Shown: positions 8,007-16,973 of the stretch, piece by piece | How the letters are laid out: the number at the start of each line of letters is the position of its first letter | Numbering within the stretch: position 1 is the stretch's first letter | Notes under the pieces: generated by a model | What the model saw: the letters and a program-made list of their open reading frames with translations, nothing else | Told to the model about the DNA's origin: nothing | The model's database searches: none | DNA from: Nitrospirillum amazonense | GTDB taxonomy: Bacteria; Pseudomonadota; Alphaproteobacteria; Azospirillales; Azospirillaceae | Assembly (NCBI RefSeq): GCF_007828045.1 | Contig: NZ_VITN01000008.1 | Location: 180,541-244,540 of the forward strand | DNA length: 64,000 nt | Direction: 5' to 3' | Made by a program: the position numbers and the translations under genes

Positions 8007-8756
8007 ATGCCGGCCAAGACCATCCTCATCACCGGCGCCAGCTCCGGCTTGGGCCAGGGCATGGCCCGGGAATTCGCCGCCCTGGGCCGGGACCTCGCCC
8101 TGTGCGCCCGTCGCACCGACAGGCTGGAGGCGCTGCGAGACGAATTGCTGCGGGCCCATCCCGGCATCCGCGTCGCCATCCGCCCGCTGGATGTCACCGA
8201 CCATGCGGCGGTGTTTGAAACCTTTCGTGCTTTCGATATCGAAATGGGCGGGCTGGACCGCATCATCGTCAATGCCGGCATCGGTGCCGGCCGGCGCATC
8301 GGCACCGGCCACTTCGCCGACAACCTGGCCACAGCCCAGACCAACTTCGTGGCGGCGCTGGCGCAATGCGAGGCAGCGCTTGAGTTATTCCGAACCCGGA
8401 ACAAAGGCCACCTAGTGGTCATCTCCTCCATGAGCGCCTTGCGCGGCCTACCCAAACACCTGACCACCTACGCCGCCACCAAGGCCGGCCTGGCCGCCCT
8501 GACCGAAGGGATCCAGGCCGACCTGCTGCGCAGCCCCATCCGGGTCAGCAGCATCCTGCCCGGCTATATCCGCACCGAGCTGAACGAGGGCGCCAAGCGC
8601 CTGCCCTTCGCCATTCCGGACGACGTGGGCAGCCGCCTGCTGGTGCGCGCCATCGAGCGGGAACCGGCCAAGGCCTACGTCCCCGCCTGGCCCTGGGCCT
8701 ATATGGCGCCGGTCCTGAGACTGCTGCCCCTGTCGCTGGTGGCCAAGCTGGCTTAG
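8007..8756 (+). CDS. Short-chain dehydrogenase/reductase (SDR), second copy in cluster
   Basis: 249 residues. TGASSGLGQGMA nucleotide-binding motif at residue 10, a VNAGIGAG motif in the NNAG position, and catalytic ISSMSA ... YAATK. The C-terminus (YVPAWPWAYMAPVLRLLPL) is hydrophobic, as in SDRs acting on long-chain lipids. GAGGAACCAAG upstream supplies a ribosome site. It ends the five-gene cluster; its stop overlaps the stop of the convergent DUF4349 gene by four bases (TTAG). Confidence 0.88.
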   Translation: MPAKTILITGASSGLGQGMAREFAALGRDLALCARRTDRLEALRDELLRAHPGIRVAIRPLDVTDHAAVFETFRAFDIEMGGLDRIIVNAGIGAGRRIGTGHFADNLATAQTNFVAALAQCEAALELFRTRNKGHLVVISSMSALRGLPKHLTTYAATKAGLAALTEGIQADLLRSPIRVSSILPGYIRTELNEGAKRLPFAIPDDVGSRLLVRAIEREPAKAYVPAWPWAYMAPVLRLLPLSLVAKLA

Positions 8757-9637
8757 GCGGCCTTGCGCCGCCAGCGGCGCCATACCAGCCGCAGCATCCA
8801 GCCGGCCAACAGCGCCACCGGCGTCCAGGGCAGGACACGGGCGGTGAAGGTCATGACGTTGGCCAGGGATTCCACCAGAATGTCGCCGAAGTCCTTAGAC
8901 GCGCTTTTCAGAGGACGCCAGTCCACGCCGTTGGGTTTGGGCTCGTCCGCTTGGGCCCCCTCATAGCGGATGTCCACCTTCACCATCTCGGTCTGTGTGC
9001 GCAGATAGTCACGCTGGGCGGTGGCGCTTTCGATGTCACCCTGCACCTGGGCCAGGGTGTGTTCCACATTCAGCAAGTCGCCGACGTTCTTCGTGTTGGT
9101 CTGGTGCAGCAGGGTGGTAAGCCGTTCCCGCAGGGCGATCTTGGTTTCCAGCCGCTTGTCGATATCCAGCACGGCCAGCGTCTTATCTTCGCTGGTCTCG
9201 GAATGGGCGGTTACCTCCACCGGCGGGGCGGTCAGATCGGCGGTGAAAGCGGGCAGTGCTGACGGCGGCAGGCGCAGGCTGGTGTGGGCGTTGACGCCGC
9301 CCCGTGTGCCATTGCGGTTAACCTGGGACTCGACGATTTCGCATCCCAGTTTGACGCAGGTTTCCAAGTGATGGCGCTGCACGGCCTCCACCGCGTCTGC
9401 CGGCAGACGCAAGGTGTAGCTGTGGCTGACGGCCACGTACTTGCGCTGCATTGTCTGCTGCCCCTGCGGGGATGCGCCGAAGCCCACCACGAAGTCTTCC
9501 TTGGACCCTGGCGCAGGACCTGTCGGGCGGATCGCCGCCATCTCCTTCTTCTCCGGCGCCCTGTCACAGGCGGTGAGCGCCAAGCAAATCGCCATCACCA
9601 GCGGCAGACGCTGCCGGACCCTTCTCCAGCTTCCCAT
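8753..9637 (-). CDS. DUF4349 inner-membrane lipoprotein
   Basis: 294 residues. The leader RRVRQRLPLVMAICLALTAC gives a lipobox (LTAC) with Asp at +2, the signal that retains lipoproteins in the inner membrane. A central domain (RKYVAVSHSYTLRLP ... GCEIVESQVN ... SLRLPPSALPAFTADL) matches DUF4349, followed by a coiled coil (residues about 160-215, KRLETKIALRERLTTLLHQT) and a C-terminal membrane helix with an RRWRRKAA tail. Start 9637 was chosen because GGGGAT lies upstream and the lipoprotein leader follows; the frame continues upstream without family similarity. Function of DUF4349 is unknown; the architecture suggests an envelope scaffold anchored at both ends. Confidence 0.85.
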   Translation of the reverse strand: MGSWRRVRQRLPLVMAICLALTACDRAPEKKEMAAIRPTGPAPGSKEDFVVGFGASPQGQQTMQRKYVAVSHSYTLRLPADAVEAVQRHHLETCVKLGCEIVESQVNRNGTRGGVNAHTSLRLPPSALPAFTADLTAPPVEVTAHSETSEDKTLAVLDIDKRLETKIALRERLTTLLHQTNTKNVGDLLNVEHTLAQVQGDIESATAQRDYLRTQTEMVKVDIRYEGAQADEPKPNGVDWRPLKSASKDFGDILVESLANVMTFTARVLPWTPVALLAGWMLRLVWRRWRRKAA

Positions 9638-9963
9638 GGCACGATCCCCATCGCGTAAATTGAACGACGGGAAACCTAAAAACCTATAGTGGCAAAACTT
9701 CGGGGGAATCGTGGCGCTGCTGCCATAATTCTGAGGACCGTCGCGTTGAAACGCGGCGTTAATACGAAACGGTGTCGGCCCTTCTGGCTGAATACAACCA
9801 GCAGCGCCAAGGATTTCCACGAAATAAATATTGGTGCCGCGGTTAAATCCTGTCCAATTGGTCATGTTTTTTCGGGAAGGCGGCAGGGGGCCATTGACAG
9901 GGCGGGGATGGCCCGCCATCAACGGGGCGCGATACTGCAGTTGCGAAACCAAGGGGGCGGTTG
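9638..9963. other. Intergenic region between divergent genes, no gene seen
   Basis: About 325 bases between the DUF4349 lipoprotein and the phosphoesterase. It is less GC-rich than the surroundings (for example around 9815-9850). A TTGACA at 9894-9899 could be a -35 box for the downstream gene, but no convincing -10 stands 16-18 bases later. No coding potential or strong hairpin was found. Confidence 0.4.
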
Positions 9964-11457
9964 GTGGTGAAGGCAAGGACCTGGCCGGTCATGGCCGTGG
10001 TGGTGGCGATGGGGCTGTCGCTACTGGGGGCCGCCGGTGCCCGCGCGACCCAGGCCGGCACAACCAAGCCGGTGGGAGCGATGGGGGAATCGGCGCCCTT
10101 CCTGATCGTCAGCGACATGCATTTCAACCCGCTGGACGATGCCAGTCTGGCCGCCCGGCTGGACGCGGCGCCCACCAAGGATTGGCCGGCCATCCTGGAC
10201 GGCACGGCCGGCCGCCGCCTGTCGCCCTTCGGCCGGGACAGCAACTGGTTCGTGCTGCGCTCCGCCCTCAACGCCATGCGCCAGGCACAGCCGCACCCGG
10301 CCTACGTCTTGCACACCGGCGACATGCTGGCCCACGACTTTCGCGACACGTTCGAGGCCGCGCTGCCGGCGCACAAGGGGGATGAGGCGGCTTACCGCGC
10401 CTTCACCCTGAAGACGATCACCACCCTGCTGGAAACGCTGCGCCGCACCTTCCCCGGCGTGCCGGTGCTGACGGCGCTGGGCAATAACGACAGCTATTGC
10501 GGCGACTACGCGGTGCAGCCCAACGGCCTGTTCCTGGGCGATACCCTGCCGCTGCTGACCCAGGGTTTCGGCCGCACCCTGAACGGCCGGGCCGATCAGG
10601 CCGGCATCGGGCGTGACTGGCGCCAGGCCGGCAACTACGTCATTCCGCATCCGACCCTGAAGGGCGTGCGCATCCTGTCCTTCGACACGGTGATGCTGAC
10701 CCGCAAGTACAAGAACAGCTGCGGCCGGCCCGACGACACGCCCCAGGACACCACCCTGGGCTGGCTGCATCAGGCCCTGGCCGACGCCAGGGCGGCCGGC
10801 GACAGCGTCTGGCTGATCACCCACGTGGTGCCGGGCGTCGACGGCTTCGCCACCGCCAACAACTGGTCCAAGGCGGCCAAGGCGGCGGTGGCGGCCGGCC
10901 AGCCGATACCTGCCTGCACCGCGCCCGTGGAACTGTTCGCTCCCGGCATGGAGGCGCGGTTCGAGGCGGAACTGGCGCAGTATCACGACATCATCAAGGT
11001 GCTGTTCGCCGGCCACATCCATATGGACGACCTGCGCCTGGTGGGGCCGCCGGGCGCCGGCGTGCCCGTGCTGGTGACCCCGGCCGTCAGCCCGGTCTAC
11101 CAGCAGAGCCCCTCGTTCAAGCTGGGGCAGGCGGCCCCCGACGGCTCGGTCGCGCACCTGACCACCTATTACCTGAGCAACCTCAGCGATCACCCCAGCG
11201 TGAAGACGGCGCGCTGGGTGCCCGAGTATGACACCGCCCAGGCCTGGGGCGCCAAGTCGCTGACGCCCGACGCCTTGCGCGCCATCATCGCCCATATCCG
11301 GGACAGCGGCCCAGCCCGCGCGCTGTACCGCAGCATCTACAGCGTCGCCCGGCCCCAGGCCTCGGCCATGGTCCCGGATAACCAGGCCCTGTATCTCTGC
11401 GCCCTGGATAACACCCTGGCGGACGCCTACACCCGCTGCGCCTGCCCGGCCCCGTGA
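9964..11457 (+). CDS. Exported calcineurin-like metallophosphoesterase (sphingomyelinase-like)
   Basis: About 497 residues with a signal peptide (VVVAMGLSLLGAAGARA). The five metal-binding blocks of the calcineurin-like fold are readable: SDMHFNP, HTGDML, LGNND, ITHVVPG and AGHIHMDD. The order and the large C-terminal extension fit the acid sphingomyelinase-like phosphodiesterase group, which acts outside the cytoplasm on phosphate esters. AAGGGGGCGG ends just before TTG 9961 and GTGs at 9964 and 9967; the exact start is uncertain by two codons. Followed after ten bases by an exported acid phosphatase, suggesting a joint role in extracytoplasmic phosphate release. Confidence 0.88.
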   Translation: MVKARTWPVMAVVVAMGLSLLGAAGARATQAGTTKPVGAMGESAPFLIVSDMHFNPLDDASLAARLDAAPTKDWPAILDGTAGRRLSPFGRDSNWFVLRSALNAMRQAQPHPAYVLHTGDMLAHDFRDTFEAALPAHKGDEAAYRAFTLKTITTLLETLRRTFPGVPVLTALGNNDSYCGDYAVQPNGLFLGDTLPLLTQGFGRTLNGRADQAGIGRDWRQAGNYVIPHPTLKGVRILSFDTVMLTRKYKNSCGRPDDTPQDTTLGWLHQALADARAAGDSVWLITHVVPGVDGFATANNWSKAAKAAVAAGQPIPACTAPVELFAPGMEARFEAELAQYHDIIKVLFAGHIHMDDLRLVGPPGAGVPVLVTPAVSPVYQQSPSFKLGQAAPDGSVAHLTTYYLSNLSDHPSVKTARWVPEYDTAQAWGAKSLTPDALRAIIAHIRDSGPARALYRSIYSVARPQASAMVPDNQALYLCALDNTLADAYTRCACPAP

Positions 11458-11467
11458 AGGAGCAACG

Positions 11468-12175
11468 ATGTTCGTCCGCGCCCCCATCCTTGTCCTGTTT
11501 CTGACCCTGTTCCTGACGACCCTGGCCGGCTGCGCCAACCAGGCGGCACCGGTGGCGGATCTGCCCAACCTGGGCGTGGTGAAGACCCAGCTTGTGGTCT
11601 ATCACGACAGCGGCGCCTATGACCGCGACCTGGCGCGCGTGGCGGGGGAGGCCGGGGCCTGGATCAAGGCGCGTGCCACCACCCTGCCGGCCGGTTCCCG
11701 CCCCGCCCTGGTGCTGGACATCGACGAGACCTCGCTCAGCAACTGGCCGCAGCTGAAGATCAACGACTTCGGCTACATCAAGGCCGGCGGCTGCGATCTG
11801 GACCGAGGGCCCTGCGCCGCCCCGGCGTGGGAGATGATGGGCCGCGCCACCGTGATCGCCCCGACGCTGGAGCTTTACCGCCAGGCGCGCGCGGCCGGCG
11901 TCGCGGTCTTCTTCATCACCGGCCGGCCGGAGGCGGAGCGCGAGGCCACCGCCCGCAACCTGGCGGCCGCCGGGTACGAGGGCTGGGCCGGCCTGGTGCT
12001 GCGCGCGCCTGGCGCCCATGGCGGGGCGGCGGATTACAAGGCGGCGGAACGGGCGCGTATCGAGGCGCAGGGCTACACCATCATCGCCAACATGGGCGAC
12101 CAGGACAGCGACCTGGCCGGCGGCCACGCCGAGCGCACCTTCAAGCTGGCCAATCCCTTCTACTTCATCCCCTAA
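11468..12175 (+). CDS. Acid phosphatase lipoprotein, HAD superfamily (class B/C type)
   Basis: 235 residues. Lipoprotein leader ILVLFLTLFLTTLAGC with a clear lipobox (LAGC, Asn at +2, compatible with the outer membrane). HAD motif I is LVLDIDETSLSNW (nucleophile and acid Asp), motif II lies in VFFITGRPE, and motif IV is NMGDQDSD. This matches lipoprotein e(P4)/plant-type acid phosphatases, which dephosphorylate nucleotides or organic phosphates in the periplasm. AAGGAG is seven bases before the ATG and the gap to the upstream phosphoesterase is ten bases, so the two form an operon. Confidence 0.9.
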   Translation: MFVRAPILVLFLTLFLTTLAGCANQAAPVADLPNLGVVKTQLVVYHDSGAYDRDLARVAGEAGAWIKARATTLPAGSRPALVLDIDETSLSNWPQLKINDFGYIKAGGCDLDRGPCAAPAWEMMGRATVIAPTLELYRQARAAGVAVFFITGRPEAEREATARNLAAAGYEGWAGLVLRAPGAHGGAADYKAAERARIEAQGYTIIANMGDQDSDLAGGHAERTFKLANPFYFIP

Positions 12176-12297
12176 ATCCTTAAGCCGGCCCGTCAATCTT
12201 GCAATTAAAGCGAGCCGCCCGCATCCTCGGGCCGACCCCGCGCAGCCGCGGGGGCCAGCGCCGCGCGGCGGCGGAGCGTATGCCTTGGGGGGCGGGG

Positions 12298-13662
12298 ATG
12301 AGCGGGGAGATCGACGCGGCCGGCGGCCTGGTGGAAGCCGGCCTGGTGGCCAGGGCCATCGAGGGCGAACGGCACCATACGGCCGTCAGCCATGAGGACG
12401 GGCACCACCGTTGCGCCAACTGCGGCGCGCATTTGACCGGCGCCTACTGTCATGCCTGCGGACAGCCGGGCCACGTTCACCGGTCCATGCTGCACATCGC
12501 GGAAGAGTTCTTCCACGGCATCCTGCATTTCGACAGCAAGGTTTGGCGCACCTTCCCCATGCTGGTGTTCCGGCCGGGCAAGCTGACGCGCAACTATGTC
12601 CACGGGCACCGCGTGCGCTACGTCTCGCCCCTGGCGCTGTTCCTGTTTTGCGTCTTCCTCATGTTCTTCTCCCTGTCCTTCATCGATACGCCCAGCAAGG
12701 CGATCAACGGCGCCGCGTTGAAGAACCTGGACCACGGGACCATGGCCGACGGCCGGGTGGAGCTGGAATCGGCGGTGAACGACGCCAAGGCGGAACTGCA
12801 GGACGCGGAAAACGATCTGGCCGAGGCGCGGCGGGATGGCGGCAACGTCGATAAGACCATCGCCCGCCGCGACAAGCGCCAACAGGAACTGAAGGTGGCG
12901 GAGGCTGTGCTGAAGGCCTTTGACGCCGCCACCGCCGCGGGCGTGAAGGCGGTGGAGAAGGCCGGACAAGCGGTGTCCGGCGCCCCGGCTTCGGTTCCGG
13001 TGGAGAGCACGGCGCCTCCGGCGCCCGCGACCGCCCCCGGCGCGGCGGCGTCTTCCGCTGGGCCCGAAGCCCAATCCCCTAAGCCCACCAAGGAAGAGCA
13101 TCGCCAGCAACAGATGGCCAAGCTGTTCGGTGCCACGGACGAGGAACCGGCGACGGGGGAGGAGCCGTCCTGGGCGCGGGCGGCCAAGCGCCTGGCCGAT
13201 TCCAAGGAGATGTTCGACGTCGATCTTGGCATGCCCAAGCTGGAGCAACACATCCGCCATGCCCTGCGCAATCCGGAGCTGACGCTCTACAAGATGAAGG
13301 AATCGGCATCCAAGCTGTCCTTCCTGCTGGTGCCGCTGTCGGTGCCCTTCATCTGGCTGATGTTCCTGTTCAAGCGCGGCGTCTATCTCTACGACCACGT
13401 GGTCTTCGCGCTGCACTCCCTGTCCTTCATGGCCGTGCTGACGGCGGTGGCGGCCCTGGGCTCCCGCGCTGGGCTGGGGGCGGCTGCCATCGGCAGCCTC
13501 ATGTGCTTCGTCCCGCCCGTCCACATGTACGCCCATCTGAAGGGCGCCTACCGCCTCGGCACCTTCGGCGCCCTATGGCGCACCATGGTGCTGCTGTGGG
13601 TGGCCCTGCTCGCGCTGACTTTCTACCTGGTCTTCATCGTCTCCATGGGGCTGGTGGAGTAA
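12298..13662 (+). CDS. DUF3667 membrane protein with zinc ribbon and coiled coil
   Basis: 454 residues. After about 35 residues comes a zinc-ribbon pattern C-x2-C-x8-C-x2-C (CANCGAHLTGAYCHACGQ), then FHGILHFDSKVWRTFPMLVF and RPGKLTRNYVHGHRVRYVSP, the signature of DUF3667. One membrane helix follows (LALFLFCVFLMFFSLSFI), then a charged helical region likely to be a coiled coil (ESAVNDAKAELQDAENDLAE and on), a Pro/Ala linker, and three or four C-terminal membrane helices. ATG 12298 follows a run of G that can serve as ribosome site; an ATG at 12280 is also in frame. The family has no established function. Convergent with the next gene, seven bases apart. Confidence 0.82.
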   Translation: MSGEIDAAGGLVEAGLVARAIEGERHHTAVSHEDGHHRCANCGAHLTGAYCHACGQPGHVHRSMLHIAEEFFHGILHFDSKVWRTFPMLVFRPGKLTRNYVHGHRVRYVSPLALFLFCVFLMFFSLSFIDTPSKAINGAALKNLDHGTMADGRVELESAVNDAKAELQDAENDLAEARRDGGNVDKTIARRDKRQQELKVAEAVLKAFDAATAAGVKAVEKAGQAVSGAPASVPVESTAPPAPATAPGAAASSAGPEAQSPKPTKEEHRQQQMAKLFGATDEEPATGEEPSWARAAKRLADSKEMFDVDLGMPKLEQHIRHALRNPELTLYKMKESASKLSFLLVPLSVPFIWLMFLFKRGVYLYDHVVFALHSLSFMAVLTAVAALGSRAGLGAAAIGSLMCFVPPVHMYAHLKGAYRLGTFGALWRTMVLLWVALLALTFYLVFIVSMGLVE

Positions 13663-13669
13663 CCCGCGC

Positions 13670-14620
13670 CTATTCCAGGCTTTCGGTCAGGCTGGCGGCG
13701 ATGGCGCGGGTGGGCGTGGTGGCGTCGGGGTTGGGCAGGGCCAGCACCCGGCGGCCCTGATGGGTATAGGCCAGGGCGGCGCGGATCTGCGGGTCGTTGC
13801 GGAACAGCGCCATGAAGGACCCGTCGGCATAGGCCTGGTACAGCCCGTCCTGCAGCATGTCGGCCAATCGGTCATTGTGCTTGGCCACGAAGAAGTAGAG
13901 GTAGAAGTCGCGGTAGAGCAGGGCGATGTCGCGGGCCACCGTCACCGGCACGCCGGCCTCGTTCGCCCGTTCCACCTCCTGGTCGATGTCCAGGCTGCTG
14001 CGCGGCACGGCGTCGGCACCGCCGGTGGCGACCTCATTGTACAGGTTGCCCGCCGTCTCATGCACCGTCTGGCCGGCGGCGCGCAGCAGATGGGCTTCGG
14101 GCCAGCCAGGCCCCTGCGCCAGCGACAGGGGCGTGCCGGCGCTGATCTTGGCTTGCGCCGCCTCATTCACCGCCAGCAGGCGATAGCCCATCAGCCCCCG
14201 GTCCAGCGGCACCCGCACCGGCTGGAAGTGTGCCTCCAGCGCCGGCGCGGTGGGTAGCCAATAGACATCCACCGTGCCGTTGTCCGGCTGTTCCAGCAGG
14301 CGCAGCACCTGCGTGGTGGGCAGGGTGTGGGTGTCGACCTTCAGCACATAGGGCCGGCCGCTTTTGTCCAGGGCCAGTTTCAGCACCTTCAGCACATAGG
14401 CGGGTGCTGTCCCTTGGTTCAGGGCGTGCACCACCAGCGGCGTCGGGGCTGGGGCGGACGCGCCGGGCATGGCCAGACCGCCCGCATCGACGGGATCATC
14501 GCTGGCGGCCAGGGCTGTCACGGCCCAGGAGGTTACGCTTAGGAAGGCGACGGCCAGGCACAAGGCGGCCCGCCGCAAACAGGGTGGCTGAAAGGAGAAC
14601 CGCGGGGCGGGCATGGCCAT
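13670..14620 (-). CDS. Orphan periplasmic solute-binding-like protein (SBP family 3 type)
   Basis: 316 residues with a signal peptide (AALCLAVAFLSVTSWAVTAL). The body resembles family-3 extracellular binding proteins (ALDKSGRPYVLKVDTHTLPT, VPLDRGLMGYRLLAVN), but no permease or ATPase gene is near. It shares many blocks with the gene at 30099-31037: RGxxGYRLxxxNxAAQAK, GWPxxxxLxAAG, GLxxAYxDGSxxxxF and RRxxxxPNP, so the two are paralogues. ATG 14620 was chosen with AAGGGA upstream; ATG 14614 is possible. Such stand-alone proteins often act as sensor partners or are relics; the ligand is unknown. Confidence 0.8.
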   Translation of the reverse strand: MAMPAPRFSFQPPCLRRAALCLAVAFLSVTSWAVTALAASDDPVDAGGLAMPGASAPAPTPLVVHALNQGTAPAYVLKVLKLALDKSGRPYVLKVDTHTLPTTQVLRLLEQPDNGTVDVYWLPTAPALEAHFQPVRVPLDRGLMGYRLLAVNEAAQAKISAGTPLSLAQGPGWPEAHLLRAAGQTVHETAGNLYNEVATGGADAVPRSSLDIDQEVERANEAGVPVTVARDIALLYRDFYLYFFVAKHNDRLADMLQDGLYQAYADGSFMALFRNDPQIRAALAYTHQGRRVLALPNPDATTPTRAIAASLTESLE

Positions 14621-15088
14621 GGCGTGAACACATCCCTTCGGCCCCTTCTGCCAAGGGGCCGTTGTCGCTTGGTGGTGGCGGGCCCTTCTGGGCCTTGGTG
14701 CGGCCGACCTTATCGGCGGCCTTCTCCCGGGGCGACCCTTGATCCATGGGACCAGGATTGCCTCCAACGGGGAAGATTACGGCAAAAGGATTATTCAATC
14801 GTTAAGGCTTCGGTATTAGACCGCTCGGGAAGATTTGGCGTAATCATCGGCAGCTATCTTGCGAGGGTGCGACATTTACGCACGCAGCCCCGGACTATCC
14901 CACAGTACAGCTAAAGAAAATCAGAGAATTATATATAATAATCAATAATTTAGAACGGTCCGGGCAACGGATTGTGGCAAGTGTCTGTTAATCCCTCTTT
15001 AATTGGGGACGGGAGATCAAGGGGCGTCGTTTCATCGGGCTGCCATTGGCCGTCCACAGCAAGCCGCATCCAGGAAAGGGCCCTCATC
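14621..15088. other. Long intergenic region with an AT-rich island, upstream of chemoreceptor
   Basis: 468 bases without a convincing gene. It contains an inverted repeat CCCCTTCTGCCAAGGGG near 14641-14658 and a strikingly AT-rich island at about 14914-14955 (AATTATATATAATAATCA), unusual in this GC-rich window. The island is about 135-175 bases before the chemoreceptor ATG and probably belongs to its promoter region or binds a nucleoid protein. No promoter can be fixed by eye. Confidence 0.45.
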
Positions 15089-16789
15089 ATGACAGCCTGG
15101 CGCAACCTCTCCATCCGCCTGAAGGTCCTGACCGCGTTCCTGGTGGTCTTCCTGGCGACGCTGGGCTTGGGCCTGTTCGGCCTCGGCCGGACGGAGGCCG
15201 TGAACACCGCCGCCGCCGACATGCGCGACAACTGGCTGCCCTCCACCGTGGCCTTGGGCCGCCTGGGCGTCGCGGTGTCCAACACACGGGTGATGGAGGC
15301 GCGGGTGGTCATTGCCGCCACCGCCAACGATCCCACCCTGCTGAAGACTGCCGAAGAGCAGTACGCGGCGGCCGAGGCGGCGGCTGCGAAGGCTTACAGG
15401 GATTACGAGCCCCTGATCACCAAGGGCACGGCTGATGAGCGGCTGATGAAGGAATTCGTGACCAATTGGGCACAGTACAAGGCGACGGCGGCGCAGGTGG
15501 ATGACCTGGTCCACAAGGGTGACGTGGCGAAGGCCCTGCCTCTGTACCTGGGTGACGGGCTCAATGCCTACCAGGCCTCGCAGAAGAGCGTTATGGATGA
15601 CAACGACTTCAACGGAACGGAAGGCAAGAAGGCTGCCGACCATGGGGCTGAGCTATACAACAGCGCCGTGTGGATGACCTGGGTGGCCATCGCGATCACC
15701 GCCCTGCTGTGTGGCGGCGCCACGGTGGTCATCGTCTCGGGCGTCGTGCGGCCCATCGCTCGCACCACCGGCGTGGTCCAGACCATGGCGGCCGGCGACC
15801 TGGCGGTCACCGTCACCGACACCGACCGGGGGGATGAGGTGGGCACGCTGGCCCGTGCGCTGGAGGTGTTCCGCGACGGCATGGTCAAGGCCCGCGACCT
15901 GGCCCAGGCCCAGGAGCTGGAGCGCCAGGCCAGGGAACGCCGCGCCGTGGCGCTGGAAGGCCTGGTCCAGGGCTTCGAGGCCAAGGTGGCCCAGCTGGTG
16001 AACGCCCTGGCCGGCGCCGCGACGGAGATGCAGGCCACGGCCGAGAGCATGGCCGGCACGGCCGAGCGGACCAACACCCAGTCCAGCGCCGTGGCCGCCG
16101 CCGCCCAGCAGGCCTCCGCCAACGTCCAGACCGTGGCCTCCGCCACCGACGAGATGGTGGCGACGGTGCAGGAGATCAGCAGCCAGGTGGAAAAGTCGCG
16201 CACCATCGCCACCAAGGCCATCCAGGAGGCGAACGACACCAGCGGCACCGCCCGCCGCCTGGCCGACAGCGCCCAACGCATCGGTGAGATCGTTCAGCTG
16301 ATCAGCGACATCGCCGGGCAGACCAATCTGCTGGCGCTGAACGCCACCATCGAGGCCGCCCGGGCGGGGGAGGCCGGCAAGGGCTTCGCCGTGGTGGCCA
16401 GCGAGGTGAAAAGCCTGGCCAACCAGACGGCCAAGGCCACGGGCGACATCGAAAGCCAGATCGGCGAGATCCAGGGCCTGACGTCGCAGGCGGTGGCCGC
16501 CATCGAGAGCGTCAGCCGCACCATCAACGAGATGTCCGACATCGCCATGGCTATCGCCTCCGCCATCGAGGAGCAGTCGGCCACCACTTCGGAAATCGCC
16601 CGCAGCGTGAACGAGGCGGCCAAGGGCACCGAGGACGTGTCGCGCAACATCACCGGCGTGCACCAGGCGGCGGTGGCCACCGGTGCCGCCGCCGGCCAGT
16701 TGCAGGACTCCGCCCGCGACGTGTCGCACCAGGCGGAGGATCTGAACGCCGAGGTGTCGCGCTTCATCATCGGGGTGAAGGCCGCCTGA
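15089..16789 (+). CDS. Methyl-accepting chemotaxis protein (4HB sensor, HAMP, MA domain)
   Basis: 566 residues. First membrane helix [20 protein letters not shown], a periplasmic four-helix-bundle sensor of about 150 residues ([15 protein letters not shown] is a typical 4HB_MCP_1 block), second membrane helix [20 protein letters not shown], a HAMP domain ([20 protein letters not shown]), and a cytoplasmic signalling domain with the hairpin tip [20 protein letters not shown] then [20 protein letters not shown]. No CheR-binding pentapeptide is seen at the end (GVKAA). Start 15089 follows AGGAAAGGG. It ends at a strong terminator (16813-16846). The ligand is unknown; small organic acids are common for this sensor class. 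Confidence 0.93.
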   Translation: MTAWRNLSIRLKVLTAFLVVFLATLGLGLFGLGRTEAVNTAAADMRDNWLPSTVALGRLGVAVSNTRVMEARVVIAATANDPTLLKTAEEQYAAAEAAAAKAYRDYEPLITKGTADERLMKEFVTNWAQYKATAAQVDDLVHKGDVAKALPLYLGDGLNAYQASQKSVMDDNDFNGTEGKKAADHGAELYNSAVWMTWVAIAITALLCGGATVVIVSGVVRPIARTTGVVQTMAAGDLAVTVTDTDRGDEVGTLARALEVFRDGMVKARDLAQAQELERQARERRAVALEGLVQGFEAKVAQLVNALAGAATEMQATAESMAGTAERTNTQSSAVAAAAQQASANVQTVASATDEMVATVQEISSQVEKSRTIATKAIQEANDTSGTARRLADSAQRIGEIVQLISDIAGQTNLLALNATIEAARAGEAGKGFAVVASEVKSLANQTAKATGDIESQIGEIQGLTSQAVAAIESVSRTINEMSDIAMAIASAIEEQSATTSEIARSVNEAAKGTEDVSRNITGVHQAAVATGAAAGQLQDSARDVSHQAEDLNAEVSRFIIGVKAA

Positions 16790-16812
16790 TCCGGCTGTGG
16801 CGTCTGCTCCAG

Positions 16813-16846
16813 CGGCCCGGCTTCTCAGGATGCCGGGCCGTTCCTT
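16813..16846 (+). terminator. Rho-independent terminator of the chemoreceptor gene
   Basis: Nine-base stem CGGCCCGGC/GCCGGGCCG (16813-16821 and 16832-16840) with a 10-base loop, followed by TTCCTTTT. It is 23 bases after the stop codon. Confidence 0.85.
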
Positions 16847-16918
16847 TTCGGGGCTTTAATGAACGGCGGCCCCTTCTGCTATGGAATTTTAATGGCCTGA
16901 TGGCGGCTCAATGGGGGC

Positions 16919-16956
16919 CTGGACGACCCCCCCTGGACGACCCCCTGAACGACCCC
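16919..16956 (+). repeat. Short imperfect triple repeat CTGGACGACCCC
   Basis: Three copies of a 12-base unit: CTGGACGACCCC at 16919 and 16933, and CTGAACGACCCC at 16945. It lies directly upstream of the preferred start of the next gene (16974) and would encode only a Pro/Arg-rich stretch if an upstream start were used. Probably replication slippage; no function is visible. Confidence 0.6.
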
Positions 16957-16973
16957 TGCCCGGACACGCCGCC

